In this document: piece by piece, positions 42,709 to 50,735 of the stretch
Layout: every line of letters begins with the position of its first letter
How positions within the stretch are numbered: position 1 is the stretch's first letter
Assembly: GCA_012517355.1 (NCBI GenBank)
Contig: JAAYVD010000053.1
Location: 62,001-126,000, forward strand
DNA length: 64,000 nt
Source: Candidatus Rifleibacteriota bacterium
GTDB taxonomy: Bacteria; Muiribacteriota; Ozemobacteria; Ozemobacterales; Ozemobacteraceae
Direction: 5' to 3'
Notes under the pieces: generated by a model
Seen by the model: only the letters and a program-made list of their open reading frames with translations
What the model was told of the DNA's origin: nothing
Database searches by the model: none
Made by a program: the position numbers and the translations under genes

Positions 42709-45569
42709 AGGAACGGCTCGCCGCCCTCGCCCGCCGGCTGCAGCCCTGGTTGGCCGCCGCCGTCCTCGCCGCCCTGCCCCTGGTCTTCCTCCGACTCGGC
42801 TGGGAACGGGACCTCGATCATGCCCTGGCCCTGGCCCGCCGGGAGGCCCAGCTCCCCTTCGAGCAGTTCCGCCACAATCTCCAGCAAAACGGCCGGCTCG
42901 AGATGGCCATCTCCGGCTACGGCGAAGCGGTGGTCGCCAACCTGGGCAAGGGCCCGGACGCCGAAGAACGCCTGCGGGGGGAACTGGCCACCCTGAAAGG
43001 GCGGTTTCCCGGAACCTTCGAAATCGCCTGCTTCCGCCCCGACGGCAGCCTGATCGCCAGCCTTTCCGACCTCCACCATTGGCATGAGGCACTGGACGGG
43101 TTCGGCCGCGACCGCATCGCCCTGGTGAACGGCGACCCCACCCCGATGTGGCGGCATCTTCCTGCCTATCGCCCGTTCCTCGGGTGCTTCCGGGCCCGGA
43201 AGATCCGCGATTTCGTCTCGTGGAGGGGCGCCCTCAGCTCCTTCCACCGGCGCCGCGGCTATTCCTTCCTCACCACCGCCCACCCCGGCCGGCCCTGGTT
43301 CCTGCTCTGGGTCAACCTTCCCGAAGACATCCGCGAGTTCGGATACCGGTTCTGGATGACCTGGCAACCCCCACTCACCCCCGACACCCAGATCGCCATC
43401 GTCGACCTCCGGCAACCCCTGGAAAACCTCTCGGCCCGCCTGGCCAGTTCCCCGGCCGTCCTGCACCACGCCCTCCTGCGCCTGGGCCAGGAGGAGGACG
43501 GCTGCCTGTTCGACGGCGGCTGGATCTGGAGCCAGGCCGTCATCTCCCCCGCCAAGCGGGTCGTCATGGCCCGCCCCGATGCCCCCCTCGCCGCCTGGCA
43601 GGAAGCCTGGCGGCGCCTCGACCGCGGCCTGGCCCTCCTGTTCCTGGCCGGAACCGCCGCCGGCGCCTTCTGCCTCGGCCGGGCCGACCGCTGGTCCCTC
43701 CGGGTCAAGATCCTCGTCCTGTTCCTCTACACCTCGGGCGTCCCCCTCGGCCTGCTGGCCCTGGCCGCCCGCGGCTTGCTGGCCGATCGCGAGGTCCTGC
43801 TCCAGAATCGCCGGTTCCAGGTGCAGGAGGACATCCTGGGAGAGGCCGCCCGCCTGCCCCTGGAACGCCTCAGCCTGTTCGAAGCCGTGCTGCGCCACCA
43901 TCTCGGCCCTCCCCTGCCGCGTGGCGCCCGGGCGGTTCCCGAGGCGATCGCCCGGGTGCAGCGGTTCCTGAAGGTTCTCCACCCGGAACTCTGCCAGCTG
44001 TTCGACGCCCAGGGGCGGAACCTGGTCAACCAGGTCGCCGGGTTCCGGCGGGAGTTGGCTCCGGTCACCCAGATCATGGGCATGCTGGCCCGCCAGCGGG
44101 CCGCCGAGATCAACGGCACCGACCCCGGGTTGCAGGACGCGACCAAGGAACAGGCCCTCCGCGCCACTCTCGAATCGATGGGCATCGACCTCGAACCCTT
44201 CACCGCCATGCTCGAGGAGAACGTCAACCATTTCACCTTCTCGACCCTGGCCAACTCGGCGGCCCACTACCTCGTCTTCCGCCTGCTCGACCTCGCCGGC
44301 CGCAACCCCGCCAGCCTGGTCATCCTGTGGGGCCGCGACGAACTGTTCGAGGACCTGCCCCGGCATCTCCTCCGGTTCGCTTCCCACTGCGGGGAGATCA
44401 AGGTGGGTGCCGCCCTGGAGTGGTTCGTCCGGACTCCCGATTTCCCCGCCGGGAAGGAGATCCAGCCCCTCAACCTGGCCGCCCGACGCCAGGCCGCCGC
44501 CGTCCATCGCACCCTCCCCTGGGCTTCGGGTTCGCTCCTCATGTCCGGGATCTTCGCCCCCGAAAACGACGAGCACGTCTACTTCGCGGCCTCCACGGAC
44601 CAGGCGATCCAGGCCGACCTCCGCTTCCTCGCCTGGCGGCTGGGCGCCACCGGGATCGGCCTGGTGGCGTTCGGCCTGGCCCTCGGACTGCTGCTCAGCC
44701 GCCAGTTCCTCCGTCCCCTCGGCCGGTTCGGGGAAGGCTTGACCGCCATCCGCGCCCGCGATTTCCGCAAACGCCTTCCCGTCGAGGGTGGCGACGAGTT
44801 CGCCCGCCTGGCGGAAACCTACAACACCGTGCTGGAGGGCATGGCCGACCTCGAGGTGGCCCGCATCGTCCAGGAGACCTTCTTTCCGCGGGAACCGCTG
44901 CGGGCGGCGGGTTGGGAGGTCTTCGGCTCCACCTTGTCCGCCAGCCGGGTGGGCGGGGATTATTTCGACTACTTCCCCCTGCCCGACGGGCGCTGGTTGC
45001 TGGTCATCGGTGACATCACCGGCCACGGCGTGGCCGCCTCCCTCGGCGTGGCCATGGCGAAGGCGGTGGTCTGCCACCCCGGCAACCCCGACCACCCCTC
45101 GGGGATCATGACCCTGATGAACGGCATGGTGATGGGCGGGCTCGAGCAGAGCCGCATGATGACCTGCTTCCTCGCCATCTTCGACCCCCGCGACGGCCGT
45201 TTCGTGGCCACCAATGCCGGCCACAACTTCCCCTACCTGGTCGGCCCCGGAGCCGCCGGGGAAATGGCCATCCGCCATCCCATGCTGGGGTTCAAGACCC
45301 GCAAGCCGTTCGAGGAGGTCGCCTGGACCCTCGGCCCCGACGACTGGATCTGCCTCTACACCGACGGGTTGATCGAAGCCCTCGGCCTCGACGGCGCCTC
45401 CATCGGCTACGAGGAGTTCCGGGCCGGCCTCCCCGGCTGGCGCCGGCCCGACGCCACTGCCACCCACGACGCCATCCGCTCCTGGCACGCGGCCCGCCGT
45501 GCCGTTCCCGCCCTCGACGACGACGCCACCCTCGTCATCCTGCAGCGCTCCCACCCCCCGGACCGGTAA
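42705..45569 (+). CDS. Membrane receptor SpoIIE-type PP2C phosphatase (second of a tandem pair)
   Basis: A 954-residue paralogue of the preceding protein with the same plan: N-terminal helix (about 13-30), sensor region, helix pair (about 305-350), second sensor region, helix (about 645-665), HAMP-like linker and PP2C domain with GGDYFDY (750-756) and GDITGHG (Asp770). Its ATG overlaps the previous stop (ATGA), so both are made together. The sensor regions have diverged much more than the phosphatase domains, suggesting different signals with a common target. It is followed by an R1 repeat. Confidence 0.88.
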   Translation: MKERLAALARRLQPWLAAAVLAALPLVFLRLGWERDLDHALALARREAQLPFEQFRHNLQQNGRLEMAISGYGEAVVANLGKGPDAEERLRGELATLKGRFPGTFEIACFRPDGSLIASLSDLHHWHEALDGFGRDRIALVNGDPTPMWRHLPAYRPFLGCFRARKIRDFVSWRGALSSFHRRRGYSFLTTAHPGRPWFLLWVNLPEDIREFGYRFWMTWQPPLTPDTQIAIVDLRQPLENLSARLASSPAVLHHALLRLGQEEDGCLFDGGWIWSQAVISPAKRVVMARPDAPLAAWQEAWRRLDRGLALLFLAGTAAGAFCLGRADRWSLRVKILVLFLYTSGVPLGLLALAARGLLADREVLLQNRRFQVQEDILGEAARLPLERLSLFEAVLRHHLGPPLPRGARAVPEAIARVQRFLKVLHPELCQLFDAQGRNLVNQVAGFRRELAPVTQIMGMLARQRAAEINGTDPGLQDATKEQALRATLESMGIDLEPFTAMLEENVNHFTFSTLANSAAHYLVFRLLDLAGRNPASLVILWGRDELFEDLPRHLLRFASHCGEIKVGAALEWFVRTPDFPAGKEIQPLNLAARRQAAAVHRTLPWASGSLLMSGIFAPENDEHVYFAASTDQAIQADLRFLAWRLGATGIGLVAFGLALGLLLSRQFLRPLGRFGEGLTAIRARDFRKRLPVEGGDEFARLAETYNTVLEGMADLEVARIVQETFFPREPLRAAGWEVFGSTLSASRVGGDYFDYFPLPDGRWLLVIGDITGHGVAASLGVAMAKAVVCHPGNPDHPSGIMTLMNGMVMGGLEQSRMMTCFLAIFDPRDGRFVATNAGHNFPYLVGPGAAGEMAIRHPMLGFKTRKPFEEVAWTLGPDDWICLYTDGLIEALGLDGASIGYEEFRAGLPGWRRPDATATHDAIRSWHAARRAVPALDDDATLVILQRSHPPDR

Positions 45570-45572
45570 CCC

Positions 45573-45655
45573 GACCGACACGAGGTCGGAAGGGCTTCCC
45601 CTTTGCCGCCACGGCTGGCGGCGCGAAACGCGGGTTTCGTGCACCGCCAAGGGGC
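45573..45655 (+). repeat. R1 dispersed structured repeat, copy 1
   Basis: About 83 bp between two convergent genes. It has a CCGAC/GTCGG hairpin (45575-45589), a GCCGCCA/TGGCGGC hairpin, a GCGAAAC/GTTTCG hairpin, and flanking CCCCTTTG/CAAGGGG outer arms. It lies 4 bases after the phosphatase stop and could also act as a bidirectional terminator or RNA end. Confidence 0.8.
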
Positions 45656-45683
45656 CATCCCGGGGACCCAGGGCTTCCCCGCC

Positions 45684-47276
45684 TCAGGTCTTGCGCTTCT
45701 TCACCTTGGCCGACGGGAACAGCACGTTGTTCAAAATCAGCCGGAACCCCGGCGCTTGCGCGCGATAGTCCTCCTCGGTGCGGCCGGGCGTGTGCCCGCC
45801 GTAGAACGAGAAAAACCCCTTGCCGTGATAGCCCATCAGGTAGCGGACCGAGACCCCGTCGCTGTTCTCGCCGAGGATGACGGCGTTCTTCTTGACCAGC
45901 GACTTGCGGAACGAGGTCGTCTCGCCGTCGAACCCCCGCACGACCTGGGAGTGGTCCTGGTTGAGAAGGCAGGGGATGGGATCGACCTGCGCCGAGAACG
46001 GGAACAGGGAGAAGGTGCTGCCCCGGCCCGCCCCGGTCACGTCGATATCGGAGTATTCGGACAGCGAGTCGGTGAGCACCGTGAAATCGGTGAAGGCGAA
46101 GGTGTTGTCGTAGTTGAGCTTCTGGTTGGCCTCCGGGTCGGCCGGATCGCCGTCGAAGGGGGCGGGAACGATATCGACCCCCTGGGCGGCCAGGGCGATG
46201 TCGACCGTCTCGGCGGCCGAACACATGGCGAACACGAACCCTCCTCCGGCCACGTAATCCCGCAGGGTCCGGGCCACCTGCTGCTTCATCAGCCAGACCT
46301 TGGCGAACCCCAGGGATCGGGCCAACGCCTCGTCCTCGGTGTTCATCAATTGCTTGTGCCCCTGACCGGTGAAATCCTTGTGGTGGATGTGGATCCAGTC
46401 GAAATCGGCCAGCTTCCCCTTGAGGATGCCGTCGTCATAGATGGTCTGGTAGGGAATGCCCGCATAGATCAGGAGCTGCGCCACCACGTCGCCCCGCTCG
46501 GCCGCCGGCAGGTAGATGCCGATCCGCGGGGCCATTTCCAGCGGCACGACGTCCATGTTCTCCTCGGTGATCAGGGCCAGGATGCCCCCCACCTCATCGG
46601 CCGACAATCGCTCGGTGAGCACCCCCGCCCGCTTCGCTCCATCGATGACGCCCTCGTCGTCGGGCATCAAAAAACTGCCGCCGCGGTAGTTCAACAGCCA
46701 GTAGATGTTGGGAACCTGCTTCTGCAACAGGCGGTAGACCAGCCCGTAGGCCCGGCAGTGGTCGGTCTGCAGGTTGTCCATCGGCACCAGCACGGCGGGG
46801 CCCCCGCCCTGAGCCACGGCGGCCCCCGTCAGGCCCAGCCACCAGGCGACCAGAAGGACGGCCAGGGCCGGACAACCCCAACCACGGCCCTCGCAGCGGT
46901 CTCCAGACCGCGATCCACCCCGCCCACGTCCGCCGGGGCGTTCTCCAGACTGCGATCCACCCCGCCCACGTCCGTTGGAGCGTTCTCCAGAGCGCGCCCC
47001 TGCCGGCCCGATGTCGGGAACGACGCCACACCCCCACCGGGGGCCAGGCCGAACGCCCGCTTCGCGCCGCGCCAGGGGGCCGCCCCGCCGGCCGGCGACC
47101 AATCGCCTCCGCGTCCGCCGCCGCCACGGCCCGGGGTCCGGACAACCCGACCCGCCGATCGTCGATCCCTCCACCGCCGCCCCCCTTTGCCCCAATGCTA
47201 CCCAAACCCGCCGCCCCTGTCCATGCCACCTTCGGCATGAGCGGCTCTCCCCGGGCAAGGGCCATTGTCGGGCCAC
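45684..47276 (-). CDS. Secreted ThuA/class I amidotransferase-like protein; 5' end unresolved
   Basis: The conserved part (about 385 residues, 45684-46830) starts with a hydrophobic export signal (LAVLLVAWWLGLTGAAVA). It continues VLVPMDNLQTDHCRAYGL, WLLNYRGGSF, IHIHHKDFTGQG, FVFAMCSAAET and FFSFYGGHTPG. It resembles a family often labelled asparagine synthetase B in databases but built on a ThuA/class I glutamine-amidotransferase-like fold; the function is unknown. No ATG, GTG or TTG lies in frame just before the signal sequence. The frame stays open to 47276 (GTG) through 42-bp tandem repeats and low-complexity sequence that do not look like real protein. The N-terminus has probably been altered by repeats, or a frameshift or rare start is involved. 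Confidence 0.6.
   Translation of the reverse strand: MARQWPLPGESRSCRRWHGQGRRVWVALGQRGAAVEGSTIGGSGCPDPGPWRRRTRRRLVAGRRGGPLARREAGVRPGPRWGCGVVPDIGPAGARSGERSNGRGRGGSQSGERPGGRGRGGSRSGDRCEGRGWGCPALAVLLVAWWLGLTGAAVAQGGGPAVLVPMDNLQTDHCRAYGLVYRLLQKQVPNIYWLLNYRGGSFLMPDDEGVIDGAKRAGVLTERLSADEVGGILALITEENMDVVPLEMAPRIGIYLPAAERGDVVAQLLIYAGIPYQTIYDDGILKGKLADFDWIHIHHKDFTGQGHKQLMNTEDEALARSLGFAKVWLMKQQVARTLRDYVAGGGFVFAMCSAAETVDIALAAQGVDIVPAPFDGDPADPEANQKLNYDNTFAFTDFTVLTDSLSEYSDIDVTGAGRGSTFSLFPFSAQVDPIPCLLNQDHSQVVRGFDGETTSFRKSLVKKNAVILGENSDGVSVRYLMGYHGKGFFSFYGGHTPGRTEEDYRAQAPGFRLILNNVLFPSAKVKKRKT
46901..46996. repeat. 42-bp tandem repeat at the 5' end of the ThuA-like gene
   Basis: Two units of 42 bp (46901-46942 and 46943-46984), differing at a few positions, plus the start of a third. 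Being 14 codons long, they do not disturb a frame. They lie directly upstream of the signal-peptide coding part. Confidence 0.85.
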
Positions 47277-47410
47277 CGCGGCGGCTCTCCCCGACGAGGG
47301 GCGGTCTGACCACCGCAGCGGCTTCCTCCGGCGAGGAACGGTCAGGCCATCACGGCGACTCTCCCCGGGGAAGGGCGGTCAGGCCATCACGGCGGCTCCC
47401 TCCGGCGAGG
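47241..47410. repeat. 37-bp tandem repeats between the ThuA-like and AarF genes
   Basis: One 40-bp unit (47241-47280), three 37-bp units (starting 47281, 47318, 47355) and a partial fifth (47392) share GCGGCTCTCCCCGGCGAGGG followed by CGGTCAGGCCATCACG. The last units run into the C-terminal codons of the AarF gene. There are no unique spacers, so this is not CRISPR. Confidence 0.88.
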
Positions 47411-49241
47411 GGCTGTCCCAGGACGGCCACCAGCGCATCGGCTGGCCCAGGCTCCACCGCAGGGTCTCCAGGCCGAGCCGGTGCAGGAGGGCCTGCAAAT
47501 CGAGGTTGGACACCAGCGACCGGTAGCGCGAGGGACGGTCCCACCAGGGCATGGCCAGCCCGACCCACCGTGCCGGCAGTTCCTTCCCCACCAGGCCGAC
47601 CAGAAACTCCCGCAAGGCCACGTCCTGGTCGAAGCCGGGATCGAGCTCGGCCAGGACTCCCTCCAGGGTGAACAGGGACTTGCGCAGCAGCAGCAGGTCC
47701 TGCGGAAAGGCCACGCCCCGCCGAAGGAGGCCGTCGACCACCGCCACCGCCCGCCCCAGCCAGGACGACCGGTCGGCCAGGGCCTCGGCGAGGGCGGCGG
47801 CCGTCATGGCCGGCGTCGGTTCCGCCCCGGCCGGCCCGGCCGGCCCGGCCGCCCGCAGACGGCGCACCGCCGCCAGGACCCGCCCCGGATCGTCGGTCAT
47901 CGTGCCCATGGCCACCTGCACGAGCGCCTCCCGGGCCGCCCGCCCCAGATGCCCCGCCTGGCTCCAGTCGAGGAACCCCGGCTGCGGCGCCGTCCTGTCT
48001 CTTGCATCGCAAAACAGGTTTCCGGCATGCGGGTCCCCATGGAACACGGCCACCTCGTCCGGGCTGAACAGCGGCTCCAGGATCAGCAGGCGGAACAGGT
48101 GGCCGGCCAGGACGGTCTGCCCCATGGCCATGGGCGGCACGGATGTTCCGCCTCGCGCTTCGGGGCCGTCAGAGGGGATTTCCGGCACCCGGGCGGCCGG
48201 CCCATCCGGCATGCGGAAAACGGACGATTCGCCACGCCTTCCGGGCCCTTCAGGGGGTATGCCCGGGTCCAGGTCAGGCGGGGCCGGGCGGTCGGTCACC
48301 TTCCCCCCGGGCAGCCGGCTCATGACCGTCATGCCGGGCGAGGAAAACGGCAGCACCTCCGGCACCGCGCCCGGGGCCAGCTCCCGGTAGAAGCGACCGG
48401 CCTCCCGCAGGTTCTGCTGCTCGCGGGGAAGGTCCATCTCCCGGGCCAGGGCATCCCGCACCTCGCGGAAGGTGTCGCGAAAAGCGAGGTCCCCGAGGGA
48501 ATACCGTTCCCGGCGCCCCTCCAGGAAGAGGGCGATCCCGTCGAGCAGGGCCATCTCCTCGGGCAGGCGCGCCGCCGCCTCGGGTTTGACCAGCTTGACC
48601 ACCGCCTCCCGCCAGGGCGACCCGGCGTTCCCCCGCGGCCGCCACCGGAGGGCCAGCACCACCCCGACACTGCCCTCGGCCAGCACCCCGTCGGCCAGGT
48701 CGAACTCGCAGAGATCTTCCCAGGGCCCCAGGGCGGCCGCGGCGCGGGCCCGCGCGGCGGCGGGCGGGGTCTGCCGGATGCCGTTCTCGAGGCGCCCCAG
48801 CAGGTCACGCAGGGCGGGATCGAGCCCCGGCCGCCGGGCGATGACCTGGCCCAGCTTCCACAGGCACGGCAGGCGGGCGGCCAGGCACAAGAGCCGCTCC
48901 CCCGCCCCGCTGTCGGGAGGAAGCAGCACCTGCTCGAGGAGCAGGTCGAGGAACCGTTCTTCCCCCAGCTCCGCCAGCAGCCGCGCCACCCCGTCCTCCA
49001 CCACCGGCCGGAATTCGGCGTGCCGCTCGGGAACGGCGCCGGCCAGCCCGGTCTCCCGCACCAGGGTGGCCGCCAGCTTCTCTCGCAGGGGCGTGAGGTC
49101 GAGGCCGGCCAGCCGTTCGCGCAACCGGGCTTCCTGGTCGGCGGGGGGAAGGTCCCACAAGCCGGGGACGGCCAGGCCCAGCATGGTGCGCTGCGTTACG
49201 AGCGGCAACCCGCTCATCATCTCCAGCCAGGCAGTATCCAT
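47379..49241 (-). CDS. AarF/UbiB (ABC1/ADCK) family kinase-like protein
   Basis: A 620-residue protein. The kinase-like part shows AVVKLVKP (Lys), EMDLPREQQN, VMSRLPGGKV, HGDPHAGNLF (catalytic loop) and FLDWSQAG (metal Asp). Relatives bind ATP and support quinone synthesis or lipid transport. The N-terminal 180 residues are helical and unlike classical UbiB. Between the hinge and the catalytic loop there is an extra stretch of about 60 residues containing two 27-residue near-repeats (IPPEGPGRRG... and IPSDGPEARG...). The C-terminal codons lie in the 37-bp tandem repeats. The promoter at 49260-49288 fixes the start. Confidence 0.83.
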   Translation of the reverse strand: MDTAWLEMMSGLPLVTQRTMLGLAVPGLWDLPPADQEARLRERLAGLDLTPLREKLAATLVRETGLAGAVPERHAEFRPVVEDGVARLLAELGEERFLDLLLEQVLLPPDSGAGERLLCLAARLPCLWKLGQVIARRPGLDPALRDLLGRLENGIRQTPPAAARARAAAALGPWEDLCEFDLADGVLAEGSVGVVLALRWRPRGNAGSPWREAVVKLVKPEAAARLPEEMALLDGIALFLEGRRERYSLGDLAFRDTFREVRDALAREMDLPREQQNLREAGRFYRELAPGAVPEVLPFSSPGMTVMSRLPGGKVTDRPAPPDLDPGIPPEGPGRRGESSVFRMPDGPAARVPEIPSDGPEARGGTSVPPMAMGQTVLAGHLFRLLILEPLFSPDEVAVFHGDPHAGNLFCDARDRTAPQPGFLDWSQAGHLGRAAREALVQVAMGTMTDDPGRVLAAVRRLRAAGPAGPAGAEPTPAMTAAALAEALADRSSWLGRAVAVVDGLLRRGVAFPQDLLLLRKSLFTLEGVLAELDPGFDQDVALREFLVGLVGKELPARWVGLAMPWWDRPSRYRSLVSNLDLQALLHRLGLETLRWSLGQPMRWWPSWDSPSPEGAAVMA

Positions 49242-49259
49242 GGGTAGTTCGCGCCGTTG

Positions 49260-49288
49260 ATCCTATCATGGCGGCCTCGCCCGCACAA
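49260..49288 (-). promoter_or_regulatory. Promoter of the AarF-like gene
   Basis: On the minus strand, TTGTGC (49283-49288) and TAGGAT (49260-49265) are 17 bases apart. The ATG at 49241 follows 18 bases after the -10, leaving a leader of about 12 bases without a clear ribosome site. Confidence 0.55.
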
Positions 49289-49463
49289 GAGTTTTTTTGC
49301 ACTGCAAAACCTTTTTTTCGATGCCCCACGCCCGGCCGTGAACCTGCCGAGGGGTGGAAAGGCCCCGAGACCGGCCCGCACCGACGTGGAAGGTCCGGGT
49401 CGGAGGCCGCCGCGGACGCGGCCGGCCCCCGACTCCAGCCGAGCCCCGGGGGGGACCGGGACG

Positions 49464-49545
49464 GCCCCCTTGCGGTGCGCGAAACAGGCGTTTCGCGCCG
49501 CCATCCGTGGCGGCAAGGGGACACTTCCGACGTCGTGTCGGTCGG
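49464..49545 (-). repeat. R1 dispersed structured repeat, copy 2
   Basis: An inverted copy of R1 (82 bp) in the 406-base gap between the AarF promoter and the EamA gene. The outer arms read CCCCTTGC and GCAAGGGG, with inner hairpins GCGCGAAAC.. and CCGCCA... The rest of this gap (49289-49647) holds no gene I can support; 49615-49640 is a short CCCACG-type simple repeat. Confidence 0.85.
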
Positions 49546-49647
49546 GACTACGCCTGGACCTCGACGGGAGTTCGTCGGGACCTCACCGGGACCTCCCCGG
49601 GACCGCGCCCGGGGCCCGACCCCCGCCCACGCCCACGCCCACGCGGG

Positions 49648-50076
49648 TCACCAGAACAGCAACAGGCTGCCCAGGAAGATCAGTCCCCCGCCCAGTCCCG
49701 TCCGCCAGGCGATCGGCTCCCCGAGCACCGCCCAGGCCAGAACCATGGTGAACACCGGCGCCCCCCCGAACAGGAAGGGGAACAGGGTCGATACCGACTG
49801 GTCCTGCAGGGCCTGGTAGTAGCAGTACTGGGCCAGGAGCAACGACATGACCCCGCTGGCGCCGAAGGCCAGCCACTCCCGCCGCCCGAGGCCGGCCAGT
49901 CCGGCCCTCAGGTCTGGCGAGACCAGCAGGATCGGCCCCAGGCAGGCCAGGGCCACCAGCAACCGGGCGGCCACCCCGGCCGGCGGCGCCTTCCGCCCGG
50001 CCAGCCCGAGCTTGTCGACGATCGGGATGACCGCCCACCACACGAACGTCAGGCCTGCCGCCCAGCGACCACCCAC
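49648..50076 (-). CDS. Half-size EamA/DMT-type membrane transporter
   Basis: About 142 residues with five hydrophobic segments: one EamA domain, half of the usual ten-helix DMT transporter, which would work as a dimer. Start GTG 50076 is chosen because GGTGA lies 4 bases before it and it begins just 4 bases after the CsoR-like gene. Hydrophobic motifs QYCYYQALQ and APVFTMVLAWAVLGEP are typical of EamA repeats. Coupling to a metal sensor suggests it may be under that sensor's control and export a metal or related compound, but substrates of this family cannot be read from sequence. Confidence 0.78.
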   Translation of the reverse strand: MGGRWAAGLTFVWWAVIPIVDKLGLAGRKAPPAGVAARLLVALACLGPILLVSPDLRAGLAGLGRREWLAFGASGVMSLLLAQYCYYQALQDQSVSTLFPFLFGGAPVFTMVLAWAVLGEPIAWRTGLGGGLIFLGSLLLFW

Positions 50077-50080
50077 GCCG

Positions 50081-50344
50081 TCACCAGACCTGGGCCAGCA
50101 GCTGTTCGATCTCCTCGACCGCCGCCTTCGGCTGCTTGTGCCGGATGGCATCGCCGACGCAGTGCTGCACGTGGTCCGTCAGGATGATGCGCCGGGTGCT
50201 CTCCAGGGCGGCGAGAACGGCTTTCACCTGCTGCAGGATCTCGGGGCAGGGCTTCTCCTCGGCGAGCATCCGACGGATGCCCTCCACGTGTCCGGCGATC
50301 CGCGCCAGACGGCGATCGACATCGGGGTGGGAACGGTGTTTCAT
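50081..50344 (-). CDS. CsoR/RcnR/FrmR-family metal or aldehyde sensor repressor
   Basis: An 87-residue all-helical DUF156 repressor. The CsoR copper fingerprint is present: Cys33, His58 and Cys62, with the same spacing (25 and 29 residues) as Cys36-His61-Cys65 of the M. tuberculosis protein. His61 is an additional possible ligand. AGGAGG precedes the ATG. It sits first in a two-gene unit with the EamA half-transporter. A G/C-block dyad lies between its promoter and start (50360-50372), fitting autorepression. Copper is the best guess for the ligand; RcnR-type nickel sensing is less likely from the residues. Confidence 0.88.
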   Translation of the reverse strand: MKHRSHPDVDRRLARIAGHVEGIRRMLAEEKPCPEILQQVKAVLAALESTRRIILTDHVQHCVGDAIRHKQPKAAVEEIEQLLAQVW

Positions 50345-50359
50345 GGCTTCCTCCTGGGC

Positions 50360-50389
50360 GGGGAATATCCCCTCCCCCAGGATAGCATA
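50360..50389 (-). promoter_or_regulatory. CsoR-like gene promoter with probable operator
   Basis: The -10 TATGCT (minus strand, 50384-50389) is followed by a G-rich run and the near-perfect dyad GGGGATATTCCCC (50360-50372). CsoR/RcnR-family operators are G/C-tract dyads of this kind, and its place just after the -10 suits repression. Confidence 0.5.
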
Positions 50390-50704
50390 TTCAATCCTTT
50401 GGAAAAAGTCCTCCGTGGACGCCGCGGAACGCCCGCATTACCAGCATCCCCCGCGATTTTCATCCGCGCCGGGCCCCCAGGCCCCGTGCTTCCGTCCCCT
50501 TCCCCATCGCCTTCCGGCGGCCCCCGGCTCTCCGCCGTCCTTTGGAAAGTTCGTCGCCCCCCCCCCGACGTGGATTGGGGGAACCGAACCAATCGTCTGC
50601 CTGCCTTGCATCCCCACGCCCTCCGACCCTTCCCGGCGATGGACTCCCTTACCCAGGCCTTCCGCGCCGATGCCGGAGGTCGAGCGTCCTCGGGGGAATT
50701 CTGC
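50390..50704. other. Divergent intergenic region
   Basis: These 315 bases between the CsoR-like promoter and the HD-GYP promoter hold no gene I can support. The sequence is rich in C runs; no repeat family copy is seen. Confidence 0.5.
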
Positions 50705-50710
50705 TATAGT
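50705..50710 (+). promoter_or_regulatory. Extended -10 of the HD-GYP/BMP operon
   Basis: TGC followed by TATAGT, 25 bases before ATG 50736, which is preceded by GGAAGGAGG (50722-50730). No -35 match. Confidence 0.5.
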
Positions 50711-50735
50711 ATCCCCACGAGGGAAGGAGGGTGCC

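Noticed and set aside
45684-46900. Asparagine synthetase B
   Set aside because: Family members often carry this label, but no N-terminal Cys amidotransferase or ATP pyrophosphatase motif is present, and the protein has an export signal.
47241-47410. Possible CRISPR array
   Set aside because: The 37-bp units are directly adjacent without unique spacers, and no cas genes are present.
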